Source: an uncultured Lachnoclostridium sp.
GTDB lineage: Bacteria; Bacillota; Clostridia; Lachnospirales; Lachnospiraceae
DNA: 62,856 nt
Reading direction: 5' to 3'
Assembly (NCBI GenBank): GCA_947369165.1
Contig: CANBKJ010000008.1
Location: 1-62,856 of the forward strand
Below the pieces are notes generated by a model, which did no database searches, was not told the DNA's origin, and saw nothing but the letters and a program-made list of their open reading frames with translations. Positions 54,229 through 62,856 of this stretch are shown here, piece by piece (position 1 is the stretch's first letter; each line of letters opens with the position of its first letter). The position numbers and the translations under genes are program-made.

Positions 54229-55521
54229 ATGGCAGGAAGAAACAATGACAATCAGACATCCTTTCGCTGTTCTTTTTGCGGAAAGACAGAAAAACAGGTT
54301 CGCAAACTGATTGCCGGACCGACAGGTGTCTATATATGTGATGAGTGTACGGAGCTCTGTGAAGAAATTCTCGCAGAGGAGTACCAGGAAATGTATGGTG
54401 GGGATGATGTGGAAGAGGTGGAGATCAATCTGCTGAAGCCAAAGGAGATCAAGGAATTTCTGGACGAATATGTCATCGGTCAGGACGAGGCAAAAAAAGC
54501 GCTGTCTGTGGCAGTTTACAATCACTATAAGCGGGTCATGTCTGCTGCGGATATGGACGTGGAACTCCAGAAGAGCAATATTCTTATGATCGGTCCTACC
54601 GGTTCTGGAAAAACGTATCTGGCACAGACTCTCGCGAAAGTACTGAATGTGCCTTTTGCCATCGCGGATGCGACGACGCTGACCGAGGCAGGGTATGTCG
54701 GTGAAGACGTAGAAAATATTCTGCTGAAGATCATACAGGCGGCAGATTATGATATTGCCCGTGCTGAGCATGGAATCATTTATATCGATGAGATCGATAA
54801 GATCACGAAAAAGTCAGAAAACGCCTCCATCACAAGAGATGTATCCGGTGAGGGCGTGCAGCAGGCTCTGCTTAAGATCCTGGAGGGAACAGAAGCCAGT
54901 GTTCCACCCCAGGGGGGAAGAAAACATCCCCAGCAGGAGTTTTATCATATTGATACAACGAATATACTTTTTATATGCGGAGGAGCTTTTGACGGACTGG
55001 ATAAGATCATCGGTTCCAGGATCGATAAGAAGTCCATCGGCTTCAATGCAGAAATTTCAGATAAGACAGATTCCAATATCGGAGATCTGTTCCGCCAGGT
55101 GCTGCCCCAGGATCTGGTGAAGTTTGGTATCATTCCGGAGTTTGTAGGACGCGTGCCGGTTACCGTCAGCCTGGATCTTCTGGACGAGGAGGCGTTGACC
55201 CAGATTCTTGTGAAGCCGAGAAATGCCATTACGAAACAGTATCAAAAGCTTCTGGAGCTGGATGGTATCCGCCTTACCTTTGAAGAAGAGGCCGTGCGAG
55301 AGATCGCCCGTCAGTCCATCGAACGTAAGACAGGGGCAAGAGGACTTCGTGCTATCATTGAGAACTGCATGATGGATTATATGTTTGAGCTCCCCTCCCG
55401 AGAGGATGTGAAGGAGTGCCGGATCACAAAGGCTGTTGTGAGTAAAGAAGGAATTCCGGAATTGATCGGGCAGGATGACCAGGTGATCCTTTTGGAAGAA
55501 AAGACTGGGGAAAGTGCCTGA
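54229..55521 (+). CDS. clpX: ATP-dependent Clp protease ATP-binding subunit ClpX
   Basis: The AAA+ unfoldase partner of ClpP. The 430-residue protein has an N-terminal zinc finger (CSFCGK and CDECTELC, about 15-42), Walker [15 protein letters not shown] (about 122-135), Walker [11 protein letters not shown], the ClpP-docking loop KSIGFNAE, and sensor-2 [19 protein letters not shown] lies upstream. The lon gene follows within about 50 nt. Confidence 0.96.
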   Translation: MAGRNNDNQTSFRCSFCGKTEKQVRKLIAGPTGVYICDECTELCEEILAEEYQEMYGGDDVEEVEINLLKPKEIKEFLDEYVIGQDEAKKALSVAVYNHYKRVMSAADMDVELQKSNILMIGPTGSGKTYLAQTLAKVLNVPFAIADATTLTEAGYVGEDVENILLKIIQAADYDIARAEHGIIYIDEIDKITKKSENASITRDVSGEGVQQALLKILEGTEASVPPQGGRKHPQQEFYHIDTTNILFICGGAFDGLDKIIGSRIDKKSIGFNAEISDKTDSNIGDLFRQVLPQDLVKFGIIPEFVGRVPVTVSLDLLDEEALTQILVKPRNAITKQYQKLLELDGIRLTFEEEAVREIARQSIERKTGARGLRAIIENCMMDYMFELPSREDVKECRITKAVVSKEGIPELIGQDDQVILLEEKTGESA

Positions 55522-55567
55522 GAGGCGACATTGTGGTACAAAGGGAAGAATGGAGGAACAAGATGTC

Positions 55568-57877
55568 ATGGATGAACAAATGAAAACATTGCCAATCATC
55601 GCGTTAAAAGGAATGACAATTCTACCGGGAATGCTGGTTCATCTGGATGTGAATCGTGATATCACCAAGCGGGCAGTGGATGAGGCAATGGCGGAAGACA
55701 GCATTATTTTCATTACGAGCCAGAAAGATGACCGGGTAGAACTGCCCCTTTATTCAGATGTGGAGAGTATTGGCGTCGTGGCAAGGATACGGCAGGTCAT
55801 AAAGCTGGAAGATAATGTAATCCGAATTCTGGTTTCTACGAGACAGAGGGGGACACTGACTGCCCTTGTTCAAAATGAGCCATTTTTGATGGGAGATGTT
55901 GTATTTTACGATAAGATGGCGGCAGCAGAAAATATTCGTGAGATCGAATACACTGCCATGTGCCGGGATATAAAGGATATGTATACCCTCTATCTGGGGC
56001 AGAATCCAAGTGCGGGAAGAAGTGCTTATGAGAAGATCCAGAAAGAAAATGATCTGGATATTCTGCTGGATCTCATCGCCATGCATATTCCGATGGATCT
56101 GGAAAAACGCCAGCAGGTTCTGGAGTGCTTTGATGTGGAAAACCGCTTTTATCTGGTTTCCGAATATCTCGCCAGAGAGATCGACATCCTTAAAATTCGT
56201 GCTGATTATAAGATAAAAGTCAAATCCGAAGTGGATAAAAACCAGAAAGAATATTTTCTCCGGGAGCAGATGAAGGTCATCCGGGATGAACTGGGTGAGG
56301 GAGCCGGCAGTTATGAGGAGAAATACCGGGAAAAGCTGGAGCAGCTCATCTGTTCCGATGAGATCAGGGAAAAGCTGGAGGAAGAGATAAAGAGACTTGA
56401 CAGCCTTCCTTCCAGCTCATCGGAGAGTTCGGTGACACGGGATTATATTGAGACGCTGCTGGATCTGCCCTGGGATAAGATGGATGAATCCAGCCAGGAT
56501 CTTCTGCGGGCTCAGGAGGTTTTGGATGAGGATCACTACGGACTGGAAAAGGTCAAAGAGAGAATTCTTGAGTTTCTTGCGGTCCGAAAACTGAATGCCA
56601 AAGGCGAGGCTCCCATCCTATGTCTGGTAGGTCCTCCGGGGACAGGAAAGACCTCGATCGCCAGGTCGGTGGCCCGCGCCCTGGAGAAGAAATACGTGCG
56701 GATCTGTCTGGGTGGTGTCCGGGACGAAGCGGAGATCCGGGGACACCGCAGGACCTATATTGGGGCACTGCCGGGACGGATTATTGATGGTCTCAAACGT
56801 TCCGGGGTAAAAAATCCATTGATGCTGCTAGATGAGATTGATAAGGTGAGCAGCGACTATAAAGGGGATACTTCTTCGGCGCTTCTTGAGGTGCTGGACC
56901 CGGAACAGAACCAGCATTTTACTGATCACTATGTAGAGCTGCCAGTGGACCTGTCGGAAGTGTTGTTTTTGTGTACCGCCAATACGGTGGATACGATACC
57001 CAGACCTCTTTTAGACCGCATGGAGATTATCGAGATCTCAGGTTATACGGAAAATGAGAAATTTCATATCGGGAAACAATACCTGATCCCCAAACAGATC
57101 GAAAAGAACGGATTGAAAAAATCAAATCTGTCCATTAATGATAAAGCGCTGAAAGATATCATAAGCTATTATACGAGGGAAGCGGGAGTCCGTGGACTGG
57201 AGCGTCAGATTGGCAGGATCTGCCGGAAGACAGCGAGGCAGATCGTGAATGGAGAGACGGAAAAGCTGCGGGTATCTGGGAAAAACCTGAAAGACATCCT
57301 TGGAAAACGGCGTTATTCAAATCTAAAAGCTAATGCAGAAGATGAGATCGGCATTGTGCGGGGGCTCGCCTGGACACAGGTGGGAGGAGATACACTGGAG
57401 ATCGAGGTTAACATCATGCCAGGAGAGGGGAACCTGATTCTCACCGGGCAGCTGGGGGATGTGATGCAGGAGTCCGCACGCATCGCTCTCAGTTTTGTGC
57501 GATCGATCTGCAAAAAGGATAACGAGTACTTCAAAGAGCATGACATCCATGTACACGTTCCCGAAGGGGCTGTTCCGAAGGACGGACCATCTGCTGGTAT
57601 CACGATGGCCACAGCACTGTATTCTGCTATCGAAGAGAAAAAAGTGGATGCCAGAACGGCAATGACAGGAGAAGTGACACTCCGGGGAAGAGTTCTGCCC
57701 ATCGGGGGTCTCAAAGAGAAACTTCTGGCTGCCAGACTGGCAGGGATCACCCGGGTTATCGTGCCAAAGGAAAATGAACCCGATGTACAGGAACTGGAAG
57801 AAGAGATCACCGGGGGTATGGAAATCGTTTTTGCCGGTGAGATGAAAAAGGTACTGGATACGGCCGTGGTGGGTTAG
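55568..57877 (+). CDS. lon: ATP-dependent protease Lon
   Basis: A 769-residue AAA+ protease that removes damaged and regulatory proteins. Domains: N-terminal substrate domain (about 1-200), helical linker, AAA+ core with [20 protein letters not shown] (about 345-364) and [15 protein letters not shown], and the C-terminal protease domain with the catalytic Ser in [14 protein letters not shown] (about 672-685) and Lys in the [12 protein letters not shown] segment. ATG 55568 is chosen because GGAGG (55552-55556) lies upstream; ATG 55550 (six residues longer) is possible. Confidence 0.95.
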   Translation: MDEQMKTLPIIALKGMTILPGMLVHLDVNRDITKRAVDEAMAEDSIIFITSQKDDRVELPLYSDVESIGVVARIRQVIKLEDNVIRILVSTRQRGTLTALVQNEPFLMGDVVFYDKMAAAENIREIEYTAMCRDIKDMYTLYLGQNPSAGRSAYEKIQKENDLDILLDLIAMHIPMDLEKRQQVLECFDVENRFYLVSEYLAREIDILKIRADYKIKVKSEVDKNQKEYFLREQMKVIRDELGEGAGSYEEKYREKLEQLICSDEIREKLEEEIKRLDSLPSSSSESSVTRDYIETLLDLPWDKMDESSQDLLRAQEVLDEDHYGLEKVKERILEFLAVRKLNAKGEAPILCLVGPPGTGKTSIARSVARALEKKYVRICLGGVRDEAEIRGHRRTYIGALPGRIIDGLKRSGVKNPLMLLDEIDKVSSDYKGDTSSALLEVLDPEQNQHFTDHYVELPVDLSEVLFLCTANTVDTIPRPLLDRMEIIEISGYTENEKFHIGKQYLIPKQIEKNGLKKSNLSINDKALKDIISYYTREAGVRGLERQIGRICRKTARQIVNGETEKLRVSGKNLKDILGKRRYSNLKANAEDEIGIVRGLAWTQVGGDTLEIEVNIMPGEGNLILTGQLGDVMQESARIALSFVRSICKKDNEYFKEHDIHVHVPEGAVPKDGPSAGITMATALYSAIEEKKVDARTAMTGEVTLRGRVLPIGGLKEKLLAARLAGITRVIVPKENEPDVQELEEEITGGMEIVFAGEMKKVLDTAVVG

Positions 57878-57904
57878 GTATCTGCGAGAGAAAAGGAGAA
57901 TGTG

Positions 57905-58501
57905 ATGGTAATCCGGTCACTGGAATTAGAGACAGTCTGCGGCATCACCAGCAGGCTGCCGCAGAATAACAAAATTGAGCTTGCCTTCTGGGGAAGATCC
58001 AATGTGGGAAAATCTTCCCTCATCAATACGCTGATGAACCGCAAAGGATTTGCCAGGATATCTTCCCAGCCGGGCAAGACCCAGACGATTAATTATTATA
58101 ATGTGAATGATGTCTGCTATATGGTGGATCTGCCCGGCTACGGCTATGCGAAAGTGTCGAAGGAGACAGCGGCAAAATGGATGAAGATGATCGAGAAGTA
58201 CCTGGATACTTCCCAGGCTCTGCGGGTGGTATTTCTTCTCATTGACATCCGCCACGAGCCATCGGCAAATGATGTGAAGATGTACCAGCTGCTTTTGTCC
58301 AAGGGGTTTAATCCGCTGATCATCGCTACGAAAGCAGATAAGATCAGTAGAAATGCCAGAAGCCGGCACATTTCCATGATACGGAAGAAGCTGCAGCTGG
58401 TACAGGGAACGCCAGTCATCCCTTTTTCCGCCCAAAACAGGGAGGGAAAAGATGAGATCTGGGAGTATGTCGATACCTTTGTAAAGGAGATTCCATTATG
58501 A
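57905..58501 (+). CDS. ysxC: Ribosome-biogenesis GTPase YsxC/EngB
   Basis: An essential small GTPase of 50S subunit assembly. The 198-residue protein has G1 [20 protein letters not shown] (about 28-47), G2 around [13 protein letters not shown]3 [11 protein letters not shown], and G4 [13 protein letters not shown] 57905 is preferred over the GTG at 57902 given AAAAGGAG 6-9 nt upstream. It overlaps the serine acetyltransferase gene by 4 nt, as the last clear member of the lon-ysxC pair. Confidence 0.94.
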   Translation: MVIRSLELETVCGITSRLPQNNKIELAFWGRSNVGKSSLINTLMNRKGFARISSQPGKTQTINYYNVNDVCYMVDLPGYGYAKVSKETAAKWMKMIEKYLDTSQALRVVFLLIDIRHEPSANDVKMYQLLLSKGFNPLIIATKADKISRNARSRHISMIRKKLQLVQGTPVIPFSAQNREGKDEIWEYVDTFVKEIPL

Positions 58502-59403
58502 ATCAGAAAACAAAGATTACGATTGAGAACGTAGTGGAAAAGATCGCTGAGAATTACGAAGGGGAACCTCTGTTTTCTACCAAACAGGGCAAGAACATGC
58601 CAGAAAGAAAGGTTATCATTGACGCTCTGCTGGAGCTGCGCCTGGTCATGTTTCCGGGATATTTTGGGGAGCAGGACGCCACAAGGGGACTGCCGAAATA
58701 CTTTGTGGGTGACCGGCTTCTTTGGATTTATAATATGCTCTGTGAGCAGATCGCCTGTGCCTTTGCTTATAATGAGGACGAAGAAGTACTCAAGGCAAAC
58801 TCTCTGGAGGGAAATCCGGATGAAAAGAATAAAGACCGGGCAGAGCAGATCTGCCGTGAATTTTGTGAACAGCTTCCCCACATCCAGAAACTGCTCCTCA
58901 AGGATGTTCAGGCAGGATATGACGGGGATCCGGCGGCCCAGAGCAAGGAGGAGATCATTTTTTCCTACCCTGGTGTATTCGCCATCTTTGTCTACCGCAT
59001 CGCCCATGAATTTTACATACGGAGCGTGCCCTACATACCAAGAATTATGACCGAGTATGCCCATGCAAAGACGGGCATCGACATTCATTCTGGTGCTGAC
59101 ATCGGAGAATGTTTTTTTATCGACCATGGTACCGGAATAGTGATCGGTGAGACCACTGTGATAGGAAATAACGTCAAGCTGTACCAGGGTGTTACTCTGG
59201 GAGGGCTTTCCACCAGAGGCGGTCAGAAGCTTTCCGGCACAAAGCGCCACCCTACGATCGAGGACAACGTGACGATTTATTCCAATGCATCGATCCTGGG
59301 CGGCAATACGGTTATCGGGAAGAATTCTGTTATTGGAGGCAACACTTTTATCACTGAGTCTGTTCCGGAAAACTCCCGTGTCAGCTTCCAGAAGCAGGTT
59401 TAG
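58498..59403 (+). CDS. cysE: Serine O-acetyltransferase (EpsC/long CysE type)
   Basis: Makes O-acetylserine for cysteine synthesis from serine and acetyl-CoA. The 301-residue protein has a long helical N-terminal half (1-170) and a C-terminal left-handed beta-helix of hexapeptide repeats with [40 protein letters not shown] and the acetyl-CoA loop [16 protein letters not shown]. The long N-terminus matches the EpsC subgroup of anaerobes. It is translationally coupled to ysxC. Confidence 0.92.
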   Translation: MNQKTKITIENVVEKIAENYEGEPLFSTKQGKNMPERKVIIDALLELRLVMFPGYFGEQDATRGLPKYFVGDRLLWIYNMLCEQIACAFAYNEDEEVLKANSLEGNPDEKNKDRAEQICREFCEQLPHIQKLLLKDVQAGYDGDPAAQSKEEIIFSYPGVFAIFVYRIAHEFYIRSVPYIPRIMTEYAHAKTGIDIHSGADIGECFFIDHGTGIVIGETTVIGNNVKLYQGVTLGGLSTRGGQKLSGTKRHPTIEDNVTIYSNASILGGNTVIGKNSVIGGNTFITESVPENSRVSFQKQV

Positions 59404-59820
59404 TTAAGATGGCTGGGATGGAGATGACCGCAGTATTTTTTCATAAATTAATCCAACAATAAACCACAGGGGGGCGTAATCCAGTCGGATGAGCCCCTTA
59501 ATATTATGTTTGGCGTCACTGTAATCCCAGGGGCAGCAGTGATTTTTTTTGAGCAGCTTTCCCGTTCCGTATTCCGTGGCAAAAATGCAGGTGGTATACA
59601 CCATTCCCCGCACTACCACATTTACATTTTTCATCGCCCCTGAAATTGGCTTGATCAGGGATGCCATACCATAGATGGGGAACATCCACATGGAAGTCCG
59701 GCACGTATATTCTTTGTTTTTGTGGGAGAATATGGAGTGAAGCCCGGTCCAGAGGCATTCAAACCCCCATCCGTATACCCCGCATTTGATAAAATTTTTT
59801 GTGGAATCCTGTACCTTCAT
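59404..59820 (-). CDS. Small membrane protein, putative ABC-permease (CmpB-like) family
   Basis: A 138-residue protein with three or four hydrophobic segments and the pattern GVYGWGFECLWTGLHSIF ... RTSMWMFPIYGMASLIKPI ... CPWDYSDAKHNIKGLIRLDYAPLWF. The 'WDYS...N..G.I.l.y...W' motif recalls the family annotated as putative ABC-transporter type IV (CmpB-like). Its function is unknown. GAGGAGG precedes the ATG. It converges on cysE, with stops only one base apart. Confidence 0.65.
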   Translation of the reverse strand: MKVQDSTKNFIKCGVYGWGFECLWTGLHSIFSHKNKEYTCRTSMWMFPIYGMASLIKPISGAMKNVNVVVRGMVYTTCIFATEYGTGKLLKKNHCCPWDYSDAKHNIKGLIRLDYAPLWFIVGLIYEKILRSSPSQPS

Positions 59821-59915
59821 AAAATCCTCCTCAGATGTCGTAGAACTGATTATAGTTTGTACAAAAACGGGGATTTTATTTCATTATTTATGAAAAAAGA
59901 GAAGAGGTGAAGATT

Positions 59916-60610
59916 ATGAAAATTGCAATTATTGAGGATGAAAGAAAATGGCAGCATATCGTGAAAAGGGAGATTGAAAGCTACTATAGAACTGATGTAG
60001 ATATAGATATTTTTTTCACGGGGGAAGAATTTTTGGAAAAAAGGGAAAGTTATCAGATTGTATTTATGGATATAGAATTACCAGGAAAGGATGGCTTTGC
60101 TGTCTATAAAGAATATACAGAACGGGTACCAGAAACCGTTTTGATCATTATATCGAGTCATACAGAATTGTGTCGGCTGGGATATCGGATCCATGCATTT
60201 AGATACATAGACAAACTGTATCCCGAAGAGATAAGAGAAGCATTGGTCAGTACAGAGCAGGTGCTGCGGCGGTATAAAAGGGTTATTTAAAATTTTCCGG
60301 AATGAAAGAACAAGAAGTATGCTGTAAGGATATTTTTTATTTTGAAGCGGCAAATCATAATGTCAGAGTAAAGATTGGGCAGGAGATCTTTGCGTGCCGG
60401 GAAAACATTAGTAAGCTTGCCGGGGTATTGGAAGAGTATGGATTTTATCCGGTACACAGGGGGTATCTGGTAAATCTTGACCATATTAAACTGGTTGGCA
60501 GCAAAGAGATTATTCTGGATAATGGAGATAAGCTGCCTGTTAGCCGGCGCAGATATTCAGATTTAAAAATAAGACATATTCAATGGAGATTTGAAAATGC
60601 AAATGAATAG
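59916..60610 (+). pseudogene. LytTR-family response regulator split by a one-base frameshift
   Basis: The first part (59916-60290) is a complete receiver domain with Asp8, phospho-acceptor Asp52 in FMDIELPGKDG and a C-terminal RYKRVI before a stop. The second part (to 60610) is a complete LytTR DNA-binding domain (FYPVHRGYLVNLDHIKLVG, KLPVSRRRYSDLK) in the -1 frame. One extra A or G in the AAAAGGG run at 60278-60284 would join them as RYK(K/R)GYLKFSG, the usual linker. The contiguous open second frame argues that the lesion is recent or is a homopolymer sequencing error. AgrA/AlgR-type regulator; paired with the kinase that follows. GAAGAGG precedes ATG 59916. Confidence 0.8.
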
Positions 60611-61676
60611 AAAGAACCGAAGGGAAAAAAGGCTGCCCCAAATATGTAGTCTTGTTTTATGGACTGTGGCTGTTTTATGGATGCTGGTCGGCATTTTTTC
60701 GGCAATATATCAAATATTGGGAAACCTGTTTGGAGCGGAGAATCTGGGACAGAGAAATTTAGCTGTTTTGGTGACTTCCTTTTTATTTTTGTTGCTGTGT
60801 ATGTACTTACTTAGGCGAAAAGGCGTGAACAGGCTTCTGCATGTGCCGGCAGGTTATTTTATCCTTTTTACTGGAATCATAGTCCTCAATGAAGTTTCTC
60901 TTGCGCTGATCCGGGAACATATTGAAATGGGGGATTTTATACTGTATGGGACTACTTTGTTCATATCCCTGGGGGTTTTTTTACAAATGACTCTGGTTTT
61001 TTTTCTGGCAGTTTCACATCAGAAAAATAAGGAGAAACAAAAATGGAATGAAACGTACATACAGGCGCAGGAAAATCATTACAAGTACTTAGAAAAAAGA
61101 GAAGAAGAGACAAAGAAATTTCGTCATGATATGCGAAACCATATGCGTGCGATTTATGAGCTGGCGGGTCAACAGGGGACGGGTGAGCTGCGGGGTTATG
61201 TGGAACGTATCTGGGGAAAATTTGAAATGCCGGAAAGCGCTGTGACGATTGGAAATGCCACTGCCGATGCAGTGATCAATCGATTTGCAGAGATGTTTTC
61301 CCAGAAAAACATAGAATTTATAGTGTCAGGACATTTACCCTCTGATTGTTTTGTAGATGCCTTTGATCTATGCACTATTTTTTCAAATATTCTTGAAAAT
61401 GCGTTGGAGGCTTCTGAAAAATGTGAGGAGGAATTTCGCAAGGTGAAAATGCAGATCCGTTATGACGAGGATATGATCTTCATTCTGGCAGAAAATTTTT
61501 TTGCGGAAGAGATACTACAAAAGGCAGGAGTTCTTAAGACATCAAAAGAAAAGAAAATGGGACATGGATACGGCATCCAGAATGTAATTGACAGTGCAAA
61601 AAATTATACAGGGACGGTACAACATACACAGAACGGAACCTGTTTTCAGATATTTATAATCCTATACAAAACATGA
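60597..61676 (+). CDS. GHKL-type (AgrC/VirS-like) sensor histidine kinase
   Basis: A 359-residue kinase with four or five TM helices (about 17-140), a coiled linker, the phospho-acceptor box KKFRHDMRNHMRAIYEL (His about 177), and a GHKL ATPase domain with IFSNILENALEAS and GHGYGIQNVI. This is the membrane-sensor type found in peptide quorum-sensing and bacteriocin systems; no peptide gene was recognised here. ATG 60597 has GGAG 9 nt upstream and overlaps the regulator gene by 14 nt. Confidence 0.9.
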   Translation: MQMNRKNRREKRLPQICSLVLWTVAVLWMLVGIFSAIYQILGNLFGAENLGQRNLAVLVTSFLFLLLCMYLLRRKGVNRLLHVPAGYFILFTGIIVLNEVSLALIREHIEMGDFILYGTTLFISLGVFLQMTLVFFLAVSHQKNKEKQKWNETYIQAQENHYKYLEKREEETKKFRHDMRNHMRAIYELAGQQGTGELRGYVERIWGKFEMPESAVTIGNATADAVINRFAEMFSQKNIEFIVSGHLPSDCFVDAFDLCTIFSNILENALEASEKCEEEFRKVKMQIRYDEDMIFILAENFFAEEILQKAGVLKTSKEKKMGHGYGIQNVIDSAKNYTGTVQHTQNGTCFQIFIILYKT

Positions 61677-61804
61677 TTTTTATATGGATTTTATATAAAT
61701 TTTATACAATTCGCGCCGAAAAAAGACCATTCACGCAAAAGCTATTTCCTTTTTAGATATGTTGTGTTATGTTTATGCTGTTCGGACAAAAAAGCAGCTT
61801 TTAA
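61677..61804 (+). promoter_or_regulatory. AT-rich intergenic region with a possible LytTR half-site
   Basis: ACCATTCA (61726-61733) resembles half-sites bound by ComE/BlpR-like LytTR regulators. A degenerate second unit (CTATTTCC, about 61742) follows. No strong -35/-10 pair is seen. Confidence 0.3.
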
Positions 61805-62856
61805 ATGAAAAAAATTACGAAAAGGTTTATTGCGCTCTTAATTATGTTTTCCATGTCTATCTGTTGCGTGATGGGTAATGAAATGAATCCTGTCTGTGCG
61901 GAAGAAACAAGTAAGAATTTAATTGTTAAGGCAGAAAATAGTTTAAATAACAGTATAGAGATGGAGATTTCTGTAACCGCTTCCTGGGATAATCATTATA
62001 ATGCTGATGTGACATTGAGAAATAAGCTTGATGAAAAGATTGATAACTGGATGATTGCTTTTGATTTTAATAATAGTATTGAAAATATCTGGAATGCGAA
62101 AATTATTTCTCATGAGGAAGATCATTATGTAATTAAGAATGCAGGATGGAATCAGGATATACCGGTGGGGGGACAGATTACTTTTGGTATGACAGTTTCT
62201 TATGAAGAAGAGGTTTCCAATTTAACAAATTATTATGATGCTACGGATTTAGTAGAAGTAGAACGAGAATATGATATTACATATACTCAGTTTGCTCAAT
62301 GGGACAACAAAATCAATGGTCAAATAACAATACGAAATAACTCCGAAAAGGAAATTGAAGATTGGCGTCTTGAATTACTGAGCAATATAGATTTTGACAA
62401 TGTATGGAATGCAGAATTGTTAGAGTGTGAAGATGGATATAGTTATTTAGAAAATATGTCTTATAATCAAAATATCCCCGCTGGTGGTTCAGTATCTTTT
62501 GGATTTATTGCCACATGTGAAAAGACTCCTGATTTTTGTGAACATATATTGTATGAAATTGGAGAAGCACAGAAAGATTCTGCAGATGAGGATGAAGAAG
62601 AGGAAGAATATTACGACGGTGATGTGATCTGGGGAGAAGAGGATTTTGAAAGTCCTGAAGACTATCAGGAGTATTTGAAGAGTATAGGAAAATATGCTTC
62701 TATATCTTATAAACAATCAAGAAGATTATCAAATACAAGAGATAATTGGATAGGATGTGAAGAAGAGTATACAGTAGAAAATATAGGTGATCAGTATAAA
62801 ATTCAAATTAGTCCTTCTGAAGAATATTTAATAAAGCCTAAGGGAAAAGCTTTCCA
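61805..62856 (+). CDS. Secreted protein with two CBM2-like domains, 5' part only
   Basis: An open frame runs from ATG 61805 through the window end (350 codons seen). It starts with a signal peptide (KKITKRFIALLIMFSMSICC, cleavage near residue 35). Two tandem domains follow (about 45-145 and 150-250) with the cellulose-binding family 2 pattern: 'IDNWMIAFDFNNSIENIWNA ... WNQDIPVGGQITFGM' and 'IEDWRLELLSNIDFDNVWNA ... YNQNIPAGGSVSFGF' (in parts). A strongly acidic linker (about 258-285, DEDEEEEEYYDGD) leads to an unrecognised region. The gene is much more AT-rich than the left part of the window and lacks a strong ribosome site. The large missing C-terminus could be enzymatic or toxin-like. Confidence 0.8.
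   Translation, partial: MKKITKRFIALLIMFSMSICCVMGNEMNPVCAEETSKNLIVKAENSLNNSIEMEISVTASWDNHYNADVTLRNKLDEKIDNWMIAFDFNNSIENIWNAKIISHEEDHYVIKNAGWNQDIPVGGQITFGMTVSYEEEVSNLTNYYDATDLVEVEREYDITYTQFAQWDNKINGQITIRNNSEKEIEDWRLELLSNIDFDNVWNAELLECEDGYSYLENMSYNQNIPAGGSVSFGFIATCEKTPDFCEHILYEIGEAQKDSADEDEEEEEYYDGDVIWGEEDFESPEDYQEYLKSIGKYASISYKQSRRLSNTRDNWIGCEEEYTVENIGDQYKIQISPSEEYLIKPKGKAF

Noticed and set aside
60278..60290. Programmed -1 ribosomal frameshift in the LytTR regulator
   Set aside because: The zero-frame codons TAT AAA AGG GTT do not form a canonical X XXY YYZ slippery site, and no strong downstream stem was seen. A simple one-base loss explains it better.
1..62856. tRNA, rRNA and CRISPR elements
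   Set aside because: Nothing with cloverleaf-type arms, conserved rRNA segments or regularly spaced short repeats was seen by reading. A covariance-model scan was not possible.

Overview
The window looks like chromosomal DNA of an endospore-forming, probably motile member of the Firmicutes, most likely a Lachnospiraceae gut or rumen bacterium. The evidence is a complete spoIIIA operon, an alpha/beta-type small acid-soluble spore protein, strong GGAGG ribosome sites, two methyl-accepting chemotaxis proteins, and xylan-directed enzymes of families GH115 and GH8. I do not assign a genus. No rRNA, tRNA, CRISPR array, prophage or intact insertion sequence was seen.

Region 1 (1-4.5 kb, mostly minus strand): a decayed gene end, a secreted lysine-rich Ig-like protein, then aroE, a chemotaxis receptor and an FMN-binding-type lipoprotein on one strand. 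Region 2 (4.6-19.1 kb, plus strand): spoIIIAA-AH, then a conserved block asp23-nusB-xseA-xseB-ispA-dxs-tlyA-nadK-argR-yebC. A 1.5 kb islet with a stray dapB-type gene lies between spoIIIAH and asp23. It is bordered by a 31-bp direct repeat that copies the end of spoIIIAH. Region 3 (19.1-20.6 kb): large perfect hairpins, recU and a spore-protein gene.

Region 4 (20.6-27.4 kb): a complete phosphate module, pstS-pstC-pstA-pstB-phoU-phoP-phoR, with a visible Pho box. It is bracketed by two near-identical terminator repeats and has an IS3-type transposase scrap at its left edge. Region 5 (27.5-40.2 kb): a glucuronoxylan locus of two AraC regulators, each divergent from a GH115 alpha-glucuronidase gene. 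One enzyme is predicted cytoplasmic (1214 aa). The other is a secreted 2300-aa multimodular protein. Region 6 (40.2-50.9 kb): a second chemotaxis receptor, argH, a CPBP protease, a lytic transglycosylase, gpmI, a small membrane protein, mnmA and glmM.

Region 7 (50.9-59.4 kb): a GH8 exo-oligoxylanase-like gene directly behind glmM, then the proteostasis block tig-clpP-clpX-lon-ysxC and a serine acetyltransferase. Region 8 (59.4-62.86 kb): a small membrane protein, a LytTR response regulator broken by one frameshift, its GHKL histidine kinase, and the 5' part of an AT-rich gene for a secreted protein with two CBM2-like domains that runs off the end. GH115 (two) and GH8 together point to glucuronoxylan use: debranching outside the cell, then trimming of short oligosaccharides inside. 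No sugar transporter is present in the window.
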